This document shows, in pieces, positions 54,082 through 64,000 of a DNA stretch of 64,000 nucleotides. This DNA is from Podospora comata (Eukaryota; Ascomycota; Sordariomycetes; Sordariales; Podosporaceae): contig CP071495.1 in assembly GCA_017354895.1 (NCBI GenBank), forward strand, positions 1,285,001 through 1,349,000. The letters are read 5' to 3'. A program made the position numbers and the translations under genes. Each line of letters opens with the position of its first letter. Position 1 is the stretch's first letter. The notes beneath the pieces were generated by a model that did no database searches, was not told the DNA's origin, and was given only the letters and a program-made list of their open reading frames with translations.

Positions 54082-55729
54082 GAACCGACACACATGCACA
54101 CACACACACACACACACACACACTCCAGCCAAAGTTTGATGATTGGAAAAAAAATGGTTGATTTTGGGGAAAGTTGTTGGGCGATGGATGGGCTTGTGTG
54201 TTCACTGGGTGGTGACGATTATCCGTTTGCCGCCGCCCCGGAGTGAATGTGGTGTAATGTCGGTGATAAGAGCTCCCTAACCACCGGGACCGAGCAAAGG
54301 TTACCTAACCCACGGGCATCAGTCAGCAAAGCAAGCGTCTAACGTGATGGAACTCGCTCAACCCTGATCAAAACTTACACTTGATGTTTTGTTTTGTACG
54401 CAGTTGTCGATTATTGGAATCTGTGTCAGATTCTGCTTTGCATTTGATTACTGCACTGCAAAGTTGTCGAGTTGTTGCGACTTGGAATTTGTTCTCTAGG
54501 TTTGCCCCTCAGATGGTGGTGACTTGGACCCAGCTCCTCAAGCAGGCTACAAAAAAAAGTGGTTTGTAATCCTCAAGAGCTACGGGCACCTACGCGGGGT
54601 TCCTTCTTGCCACTTTTTCCCTCTCGTTCCTTCCCAAAACATAAAAGGAGCGGCAGGAGCAAGCTGCCTTGTGACCAGTACCTACCAGCTGTTGGGGCAG
54701 GAGCCCGGGGAGGAGCCCCCTACCCTGACCTAGCTAAAGAAGCAACAGCAACCCCGCACTTTTTTTGGAGGAAGGAGCTTGAGAGCTGCCGTCTGAACTT
54801 TGGGGGACATAGGTATGGCGTCAGTTTCGTCGGGTTGGACCTAGCTTCTACACACAGAGAGATGGGATATGCGGTTGACTTTTGCATGACAATCCCCCCA
54901 GAATATCATGCAAGTCCGAGTAGTGTATAACCCCCACTGCCAAGATCCAAGACATGTCGGTGTCTGTCGGTGACTTTGTCGAGTATAGGACGTGGGGGCT
55001 GAAGGTGGTGTATGTAGGTACTGGTCCTATTTGGATCGGTACCAGGGGTTTTAGCAACGAAGGGACAGCAAGGGGGAGGGAGTGTGCATCTAATACCTTG
55101 CCTACACCTCCTCATCGCCCTTGACCACAATAAGAAGCAGCAGCATGGCAAAAATGTATCATCGATTTGTTTTTCTTCTTCTTCCTCTCATGTCAAATGC
55201 TATGTGTAATCGCCCAATAAAACAGGCCATGAGCAAAAAAGAAAACCAAAAAAAAACCAAAAAAAAAATTTCAACATAAAAAATAAGGGGTATAGTGTTT
55301 TAAAAAAGGAGCTCAACAAGAAGAAGAAAAAACTCGATGTGCGTGTGAATGTTGTTTGAAGTAGTAATATGCCCCCCCCCCTCCCTCCATGTTCTCGCTT
55401 GACCTGACCACCTAGGTATATGCTTTCCTCCCCGTATGCCTCCCTCCTCACCACCCTCATCAAGCCCTTTCCGTTGGGACTTTCCGTTTTAGTATGCCAT
55501 GCCTCATTTTCATAATAATAGGCCCCACTCATTCCCTTCCAAGTGCCCCTCCATGTGTTTTCGCAATAACAGTATAAACCCGTCTCAAAGATCATAAACA
55601 GCCACGCCACACTCCCTCCGTCTCTGGCAAACACCTAGCAAGCAAGATGATAGGCCTCTGCGAGAAAACCCTATACAACCCTAACAAAAGCAATGAACCT
55701 TCCCGAATGTGTGTAAATTACCACACCAG
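54082..55729. other. F-box upstream region and 3' flank of the C2H2 regulator
   Basis: About 1.65 kb. CA repeat 15 nt before the F-box start, A-runs at 55240-55300 and an ACCTAGGTA element at 55410-55418. Short ORFs only. Confidence 0.55.
54097..54122. repeat. CA dinucleotide microsatellite before the F-box start
   Basis: Thirteen uninterrupted CA units ending 15-40 nt upstream of the ATG at 54081, so transcribed as a TG repeat in the leader. Confidence 0.85.
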
Positions 55730-58700
55730 CTAATGCATCTGCCCCATGTTCAGATTAATACAATTGCTCAGCAGAGTAGCACCCTCGTGGAGCAGCTGCC
55801 ACCTCGTCACCTCAAAGGTGTCCTTCAAAATCATCAGCATAGGTGTGTTGTGGCTGATCCCCTTCATAGTCTTGAGCTCCTCTGGCGACGCCGGGTTGCC
55901 ATACTTGGCCAGGTACTCCCGCATCTGACGGACCTTGTCCTGCTGAGTGGTCGGCACAGGCGTTTCCGGGCTGGGTCCCTCGAGAGCAAACCCATAGCAC
56001 CACACCACCAGAGCGGCAAAGTACAGAACCCAGGGCCTGTTGAGCAGGACGTCGTCGCGGGCCGAGTAAATCTCATCGTACCGGCCGTATCCGTTGGAGC
56101 TGGGAGTCGCCACTCGATCAGGCTGGAGCACCGAGTTCAGGAACTTGAGGGCGTAGTACGTCGCGTCGCGCGCCTTTGCCGTCGGGGCCCACTCTCTCAT
56201 CCGCTTCGAAGCGCTGGAAACATCCTGCTGCCCAATCGCTCGACCGAGCAATCTCTTTGCTCGCGCGTGCATCTGGCAGTCGACGATGTCCACGTGCATG
56301 GCCATGTGGGCCAGGTGGTGGAGGACGATCCGGCTCTCAAACACGACATTGGCTTCGCTGTGGTCGGGTGTGTGGAAATAGGGGTCGGCCGACGCCTCGC
56401 CGCGCTTGAACAACGTCTTGTCAAAGTCGCCCTTCCACGAGTCGAAAGCCCTCGTCAAGGTAGCCCGCCACTTGTCCCGCCCGCCGAGAGCTTGTCCGAC
56501 CGGGCCGCCGAGAGAGTTGACTTGAAGATCTCTCTGGTTCATGTGCCAACTGACGCTGAGCAAGCCGGCCATCAGAATGGTGCGGCCAAACGAGTTCGTC
56601 TGCACCTCGTGACCGCTCAGTGTCCGCTTGAGACCTTCCAAGAAGGCGACCGGCTTGTTGCCCACAGCCAAGAGCTGTGACTCGATTCTGCCCACCTCGG
56701 CACCGCTTGTGGCCTTCCACAACTTATCGTCACAAGGCAACGGCAGGCGCATCTCGTGGGCCACCATGACGGTGGAATGTCCAAACATGGTGGCGTGAAT
56801 AGAGTCGATAACAAAGGCGGCAAAGGCTGCGCGCCGCGTCGACTCGCCAGCGATCCAGTGGTTCCACCACTCGCTCGGAGTGTGCGCCATACCCGATGTC
56901 GACGAGTGTCTGGAGCCGTTGGTCTTGTCATCTCTGGGATTCGGTGGCGAATCCAAAGCGGACTTGCCGATGAGGGCTCGCCCGCGACGCATGAGAGTGA
57001 TGGTGGTGGCATGGTGAATATGTGCCCTCTCGTGAAGCTCGCGGGTCGAGTACATCTTTTCGTATAGTTCGAGCAGGAGGAGCGTCTGGAAAACCCACAG
57101 CTTCGCCGGCGGCCGGCAGTTGGGATCCTGGAACATTTCCCACCTGAGATGCCACGCCAAAAAGTTGGAGAGCTGGGCACCAGCCTTGGTCACCTTCTGA
57201 CCGTGAGTCTTGTCAAGACAGGCGGCACCAATCGTCATCATGGCAATCAACAGCAGATTCGGCGTCTTTTCTGGGGAGAAGGTCGGCTTATGCAAGATGG
57301 GAACCTGATCGCTAAAGTGAACCCAGTACGAGCCGATGTACGCCTGCATCATCTTGCGGCTGAGCATGTGTGAGTCGTCGTTGCGATCGCCTTCGAGGAT
57401 GCCTTCGCGTTGCCGCTCGACTGGCGCCTGGCCATTTTCGTGGAACCTTTCCTTGATAAACTCGAAGATCTCGGCGCTCTTCTCGTCTGAAATGACCGAC
57501 TCGGGGAGGTTTTGATCCAAAAGGTTAGTGACGGACATGATCTGCTGTGGTGCTGTTGAAGGTGGGAAGTAGCCCATCTGGCTTGGATCGTTGCCGTAGT
57601 AAGGCACACTAAACTGGCTGGAGAACTCCCCATAGCTGTGAAGACAAGTCAGCACAAAATGGACCCTGAAGGCGAGTGATAAAACTTACTTGTACCCTCC
57701 CCCTTGAATCGGCACAGCCATTGGAGAACCATCCGTGTGTGCGGTGTTGAACAGGTACGCCATGAAATCCTCCGGCATGCCGACATAAGGCGACTTGTTC
57801 AACATGCTGTCGCTGCCAAACACGGGCATGGTTTGAGGCATGGCCATTTGATCGAGCAACATCATTTCACCTCCTGGCTGCTGATGCTGATCATTGTATT
57901 CGGTCGAGGTCGGTGGCGCATACGCCTGCTGCTGTTCTTCACGATCAACACCCCCGGCTGACGAAGTAGGAAACTCGGATGGCGGCAGACTGAATGGAGG
58001 GAAGTTTTGTGGTGGAACATAGGACATCCCGCCCGCTGACTGGGGAGTTCCCGATGGCTGGCTGTGGTATCCTGGCTGGTTCGAAACAGGTGATAAAACG
58101 CCGTAAGGACCAACGCTGGTCTGAATGGAAGGCCGTTGAGGACCGCCTGGAGAATGAAGTGGCTGTCGTTGAGACATGTGCCCGTAGTTGTTATGGTCGT
58201 GGTGCATGTAGTCGACGGGACCGTTGGACCCTCCGTTTGGATAACCAGCCGGTGGCGTGTTGGCCATTGGACTGTACGGCATGCCGTCCTTTGGAGACTG
58301 AAATTGCATGGTCAAAGCCCGGCCCTTATTGTATGCCGTGCCTGGCCTGTTGACTTCAGGAGAGGCAGAGCCCGCCGTCATAAATGGAGATCGGTTGTCT
58401 GTGATGGGTGAGGCTTGACTCATCAGCGAGTCTTTCCGGTTGAGAGCAGACCCCTTTGCCGTGTGTCGGTCCTTGTGACGATTACAAAGATCGAGCCGGA
58501 CGAAGGTCCTCTGGCAGTCACCGATGCCGCACTTGTACACTTGCTTCGGGTTATGGTTGAGCTGATGGCGGTAGCTTTTCAACAGACAAGGAGGTTAGTA
58601 CAGAGACAAACTCATATTGACACTCAAGATTTAAAATCACATACAGATGCTCTGCCCTCGAGTAGCTCTTTCCGCAACCCTTCTCAGGACACTCAAACTT

Positions 58701-58982
58701 CTTCTCCTGGCCCTTCCGGCTTCGCCTACGTTTCCGCGCGGGGCCTTCCGAGTTGGACGAGTGAGCACCATCCCCGCCATCCTCGGCATCATCTAGATCG
58801 AGACCATCCACATCTTTGTCGTCAGATCGGCTACGTGTGCGGCCTCTCTCATGGTCTTCGTGCTCCTGTTTTATGTTTTCAGGAGGCGTGGGCTCCTGCT
58901 GAGGGGGCATGGACTGCATAGTTCGCGCCGGTGGTGCTGGAGGTTTGATTTCACTTGGCTGGGATGCGAGAACAGAAGCCAT
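55730..58982 (-). CDS. C2H2 zinc finger / fungal-specific domain transcription factor
   Basis: Three exons, 58982-58645, 58574-57690 and 57635-55730, with introns of 70 and 54 bp (donors GTATGT and GTAAGT, acceptors AAAAG and CACAG), give 1042 residues. The start is the ATG at 58982 (context AACATGG). A basic nuclear signal ARKRRRSRK precedes two C2H2 fingers: FECPEKGCGKSYSRAEHLYR with HQLNH (about 96-121, split by intron 1) and YKCGIGDCQRTFVRLDLCNR with HKDRH (about 127-151). The middle (about 160-400) is Pro/Gln/Ser-rich with repeated Met-Pro motifs, a probable activation region. Residues about 450-1040 are a fungal_trans domain (YWVHFSDQVPILHKPTF, WVFQTLLLLELYEKMYSTRE, and R-RAAFAAFVIDSIHATMFGH). 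The C2H2 plus fungal_trans layout is found in fungal metabolic and developmental regulators; targets unknown. Confidence 0.92.
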
Positions 58983-61900
58983 GTTCTCTCGCAGAGGTGA
59001 TTTTCCAATCGGAAGACACCGGCACTGATTGGGCTGCACGGTTGAATGAGTAGCTCTTGTTCAGTCACACAGATCCGGGGTAGGAATACTGGGGAAGGTC
59101 CCGAGTGAATCTCCGAAATGCCCGGCTGGCAAAGTGTGACGATGGGTGATGAATCGGGATGGTCCGCGGGACTTACAACACAGTGCGTGCGTATGTAGGT
59201 GAAGGGCCGCTCTGTGGAGTAGATATACGCTCGATGGAGGTGACACGAGGTATAGGCAGACGTGCTGTGAATCGATAGGGTGTGGGTTTTTGTGGTGGTA
59301 TGGACTGCTGTATATGTCGCTCAAAGACGCGCCAGAGAGGGGAAAGAGAGGTGTTCGTGGAGTTGGGGGACTCGCTCTCGACCTCACCAAGAAACCAATA
59401 GGGACGAGGCTCACGATATCATGGCAGGCAAAGCTCAACACAGCGGGCAAAAGTAAAGTGACCGCCGCCTCCCGTCAGAACCACGAAAAAAAAAAAGTGA
59501 AATTTCTTTCAAACAAAGGAGGCAAAAAACAAGAGCAAGCCCGCCAGATGCCGCTGCGCGTCGGAGAAGGCCTCTTCAGTAAAATAATGCGGTTTCCTGG
59601 TCTGTAGCATAAGATCAGCGACAAGAGCTTTTGGGAACCGATGCGGGAAAATGAACGGAACATCGCCCACCAGCACCCAGCCAGCGGACCACTCAGCACG
59701 GGGCACACATTAGGAAAAGGGCCTGGACAACCGAAGAGCGAGCGGGGGCAACCGGGGTACGACGTGGTATGGGGGTAGGGGATACTGTATGTAGAGGGGG
59801 GTGTGGCCCGAGCAGCATCAGAGCATCTGCAAGCAAGCTGGTGGACCAAGCGCTCGGGTGGAGCATCTTTGCTGGAACAGCCAGGGGGACCGGGGAGGGA
59901 CGAGGGATAAAAAAAAAATCTTGGGTTGCCTGCGAAAGAGGAGAGGAGCTGGTTGTCCGACCCTTTGCCCAGCCATGCCACCAAGGTCAGGTAGGTAGCT
60001 GACCAGCCTGGAGTGGAAAAGCGGTCCCTTCCTACCAGCCGCGGAGCGAGGGTAGTGAGGAGACAGGAGAGAGAGGATGGTGTATCTTCAGCACCTTCGT
60101 CTTCACACATGGTCCATCTCGGCAGCGCATTGTCCAGGCATATTCGGCTCCCTGCACGGGCGATATATGGTTGCGCACAGTCCAGCTGTCGTGGATGGCT
60201 GCTGGCTGGCCCGCTTCAATCTCGTCCCGAGCATCCATGCCCATATTGCCATCCGAAATGTTTTGTGGTACTCGAAGAAACCAGCTTTGGAGTCTCGGGA
60301 GTGCTTGGGCTGATGGGGTCGAAGGGGGTTGAAGGGTTGCGGATAAACACTGGAGAAGAAGAAAAACGAGGATACATACCTGGCCGCGGGTAGCGCACTC
60401 AGAGAGGCAAAGTGTAGCGGGACAAGGGACTCGGACAGACAAGGCTAAAGAATAAGCAGAGTCGTAATCCGCACGGGGTTTGGTGGGAAGGACCGCGACG
60501 AAGAGGGGTCTGTCGAGGGGTCTTGTTGAGGGTTGCTGTCGTCGATGCGGTGCGATGGATGGAATAGTTGCACGGGACCTGACGTCTGCGTCTTTCCCCG
60601 GACTGCTGAGGCTGTCTGTCCAACCTTGGCCTCCCGTGGGTCAGGAAGTGGTGTTTCTGGGGAAGAGCGGGAGAAGAAGAATCAGAAGCGGCGGCAGTGT
60701 GGGGGTCTCGAGGTGATGGCCCATCCATTGGGGTTTTATAAGAAAGGGACGGCTGCCCAGAGAGGCCGTGTGCTGCCGTGGCCGAAATGGGATCCCTGAG
60801 GACTTTCCTAGGATCCATGCCCATGCATCTGCACCTCAGTTCACGCCCATCTCACCATGTACCGGTTGATGCCACTCCTGGCTGCCACATGCCGCTAGGC
60901 ACTTCGGGATGCTCATCCAGCTCTGGGTAAAATGTCTTGCTGCTTTCTACTGGATTGCTAATGATGATGGTAGATCCCAGCTGCTGCCGCTGGGGAGGGC
61001 GAACCGCAACCAGATTCGGCCGTCAAGAGGTTCGTTACCAGATGTGTCTTGTGTTTGAGGACACCCATGGACACAGCATGTCAGGGTATCCGGCACCAAG
61101 GCGCGGGGCTCTCCAACTAGCGGGGTCCCGAAAAGCCCGCTCTTTTTCTTCCCAAGTACCTACCGTGAAGCTGTAGTGCTGGCAGAAGGGAATCAACCGT
61201 CAAGACGGGGACTCCACGGTGGTGTTAAAGGCGCCCAGAGGTGTGCCACATGGCCAAAGACCGGAATTTGCAACGAAAATGTTGAAAAGACAATCTACGA
61301 TCCCGAGGACCTGGAAAGGGTGCGCCGCGAGTTCTCACGCCCGGCCGTCGCACGGAGATGACGGCTTCCACACAGTATTCTTGCGCGGCTGGCCTGATGC
61401 GGCGCAGACACTTGAGTGTTGGGGTGCCTCGAGGATGCTGGGTGTGAGTGGGGGAACAGCCAAGCGGTAGCCAGCCAACAGGAGACGAAAGTATTTAGCC
61501 TCCCAGGTTGGTGTGTGAAGCAAGACCCTCCAGGGCTACTCGCAGGCTGCGGAGGTCATGCTCTTCACTCACACTTGGAGGTCACTCACAGTCAGAGGTA
61601 AGGTAAACGAGACCCGCCTCTCAGAGAAAGCCGACCATCGCTCTGGACTTCTGGCACCACCCCCCTTCATCTCCTGAGCCCCGCTTTTCTTGCGTTAACG
61701 GAGCTTGATGTGGCCTGGGGCCTCTTCATCCCATCACAATGAGAGTGGATAAACGCCGAATTCGCTGACCGTCTCGAGTCCATGATGGTCCATGTCTTTG
61801 AAACTCTCTTTTTGATAGCTCTGGGCACCCGCCGACTTTTTGATCAACGTCTTTGGAGTGAGCGCGGGAGCGCGGCGTGGGGTGAATTCTGGCAGCCAAG

Positions 61901-63776
61901 GGACAAGGGTCGTCCCTGGACTCCCTGCCACCCGTGGTCCGTGGATCGGTTCGTTTGCTGAAGAAAATATGGGGACCCGGGGTAGATCTATCTGATTGGC
62001 GGAGTCTTCCCGCTATGGGGGGCATTGGCTGGCAGCTGGCCCGCTTTTCCTTCTATCAATTATCAAACCAAAAATCATTCCGAGACATTTCATATTTCAT
62101 TCTGTGAACACCGCTTCATTCTCTCCGGTCATTCTCAAAGACAATTCCTCTCTGAGAGGACTCGGTCAGCCACTAGGTTCAGACCACGCCCAATCCCGGA
62201 TTCGGTGTACGTTCAACAGCTGGCACAAGGCCCACAGGGCGACCTCAGCTTCACCAACCACCACACCCACTCAGTGCCACTCAGAATCCAACATGGTTAG
62301 GTTGGGGAGCCAAGAGCCGTAGAACTCGAGTCTATTCTTCCCACTGGACTTGCATATGGAAAGACGCCCCATAATCTGAGGCATCAGAATGCGCACACGA
62401 TCACAATCAGCGTGTCAAGAGCCATGGACAGTCAAGGGCATCACTAGTCTCGTGTGACCCCCAACTTTTTTTCCCAGCAGCCTTCCCAAACAACTTGGAA
62501 GGCGTGGGACACATCCTAAGAAGCCACCATTTGTTTTTTTGTTTTTTGGGCTGACACACGATGCTGGTCATGTCAGGGCCCAAGGCTCTGGGCACGCGAC
62601 TGACATGATTCACCCAAATCCACACCACTGGGACAATGACTTTGCTGCGGTATTTCTGGCATCGAATATTCTTCGGCATCCCCGAGCTCCATCAGGAACA
62701 CGCAACAGTGCTCATGATTTCATGATACCTACCCAGCCGAGATGGTCTGAGGTGAAGTCGCCCCCGGTAGTACCCCGCAGCTTCATAGGTAGAGCGGCTC
62801 ATCGATCTGAACTGAATCTCACCAGCCACCACTCGAGTTTTGTCGTGTGCGCTAATGCGGACAAGTCGTGGGGATCGTGGTGGCCCTCGAGCAATGCCGT
62901 TGAGAAACGCGGGATGTGGGCAGCAAACCCAGGACGATCCTAGGTGGTTGTCAGCCTCGCTCAAAGTTGTAACACGAGCCCTCGAGATTCAAGTGCGAGA
63001 ACAAGCATTGTCCACATCGCACCTGACCGGTTACGAGGTCAGTGATTTGCTGAAGAAGCTCCAGATGCTGTCTGGGCGGCGAAAAACCACCAAGGAAGCG
63101 CCACCGTCGTCCTAGCTGTATGCAGGTCGACCGAAAGGTGAGGATGTTGTACCTGAAGGAGGAGGTGTGTACACCCTCTTGGTGTAGTAGAAGGTCTCTT
63201 GAGAACAGCCATGCCTCGATTCTCTCAGACACCTGAGACGTAACGAGCCCACGAGTTGCTCATGCTGTGGAACTCCTGGGAAGAAGGGGGCATACACGTG
63301 CACAGCAGCATGTCAACTCGCTGCCTGCCGAGACATTCGGTATTTTACTATGTTGCCACGTAGGTGTCGACCCTCAAGCTACCTATGGACGTAGAATAGA
63401 TGCCCTCTGCCAGTGGATCCCTCTGAACAGCCGAGAAGCCAAGCAGGTCGGAGATTCGCGAGTTGCGTGACCAGGAACGCGCTGCGTGATGCACGTCAAG
63501 CAGCTATCCGAACAAAACCCCTCACATCATTCTGCGACTTCAACCCCACGGCCCACCACACAGACTTTTGGGGTGCCTGCCGAACAAATAATTGTCTGGC
63601 CAGTGCCGTCGGCTTCAACCGAAGCCGTCGCTGTCGAGGTGCGACGTTGTCACTCATCCTGAGAGGCGCCGAGGGGAACGAGACAGATTCGACAAAGATG
63701 GGATGACAAGTACAAGGCAAAATAGGAAAGCCGGGAGTGCGGGCCTAGTCAGCCATCTTCCCGTGCGAGCGATCTA
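58983..63776. other. long upstream/intergenic stretch
   Basis: About 4.8 kb upstream of the C2H2 regulator. Frames such as 59475-60110 (minus) and 60013-60393 (plus) run through low-complexity or random sequence, lack splice support and show no domains. It probably includes a long 5' UTR and promoter of the regulator. No RNA gene recognised. Confidence 0.5.
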
Positions 63777-64000
63777 AAGTCTAAACTTCTCTGGGCCAGT
63801 TGCAGCTCCGCGAACCTCTTCCATTCTCAACTCAATCTCACTCCTCCTGGAAAGACTTTCAGAGATTATACATATTTCCAACACCACAGCCATAGCCGCT
63901 TTGGTCAATAACAACTTCACACCACTCCCCGGAGAGAGCAGCAACTCCAACATTATGGATGTGGATATTACGGCAGGCAACGACAAGTACTACAAAGCCA
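63777..64000 (+). CDS. possible coding start or exon, cut by the window edge
   Basis: From 63777 to the right edge one plus-strand frame is open and reads like protein (LNSISLLLERLSEIIHISNT, TAIAALVNNNFTPLPGESSN). It could be an internal exon after an acceptor near 63778 (CTAAAG), or the gene could begin at the ATG at 63955 (MDVDITAGNDKYYKA). The opposite strand is also open here (63986-63774), so the choice of strand is not certain. No family assigned. Confidence 0.3.

Noticed and set aside
55709-56680. 323-codon plus-strand frame
   Set aside because: Antisense to the fungal_trans domain of the C2H2 regulator.
59475-60110. 211-codon minus-strand frame
   Set aside because: Low-complexity Ser/Pro/Phe sequence with no ATG context or domain; probably in the leader or promoter of the regulator.

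Overview
This window is eukaryotic nuclear DNA from a filamentous ascomycete. It shows short introns (about 50-75 bp) with GTAAGT/GTATGT-type donors, CTGAC/CTAAC-type branch points and CAG/TAG acceptors, together with proteins typical of Pezizomycotina (Zn2Cys6 and fungal_trans regulators, an Msb2-type mucin, F-box proteins, a monofunctional Leu1 isopropylmalate isomerase). Gene content, base composition and long gene-free spacers fit a Sordariomycete, most likely Sordariales (Podospora/Chaetomium-like); that placement is inference. I saw no transposon, virus-like element, CRISPR array, tRNA or rRNA gene.

Layout. 0.4-2.6 kb: a mitochondrial dehydrogenase kinase and a tiny four-exon proteinase-B-inhibitor (I9) gene, both on the minus strand. 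3.5-7.1 kb: BMS1, the ribosome-biogenesis GTPase, plus strand. 7.6-10.8 kb: a large F-box/coiled-coil protein, minus. 12.0-14.1 kb: a proline-rich transglutaminase-fold protein, plus. 14.3-15.5 kb: an ECM4-type glutathione transferase, minus. 16.7-19.1 kb: LEU1, minus. 20.9-27.1 kb: a 946-residue disordered membrane protein and a Zn2Cys6 regulator, both minus. 29.0-30.5 kb: an unclear acidic/basic hypothetical gene with an in-frame stop, plus. 31.4-36.2 kb: ubiquitin-activating enzyme E1 and FKBP12, minus. 36.3-44.6 kb: a long stretch with no convincing gene. 44.8-47.3 kb: MSB2, plus. 49.1-51.0 kb: an MFS permease, plus. 51.6-54.1 kb: a second F-box protein, minus. 55.7-59.0 kb: a C2H2 plus fungal_trans regulator, minus. 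59-64 kb: mostly upstream or intergenic DNA, with a possible coding start at the right edge.

The genes do not form a pathway cluster; this is a mosaic of housekeeping genes (ribosome assembly, leucine synthesis, ubiquitin activation, proline isomerisation) and regulatory genes (two transcription factors, the Msb2 sensor, two F-box proteins).

The most unusual structures are in gene architecture. The Zn2Cys6 gene appears to carry a 3-nt microexon that completes the zinc cluster. MSB2 has an upstream ORF whose stop overlaps the main start (ATGA). The E1 gene has a two-codon first coding exon with two in-frame acceptors 33 nt apart. The 29-30.5 kb gene is open over 1.5 kb except for one TAG. Splice models were worked out by hand from the sequence; every multi-exon total given is a multiple of three.
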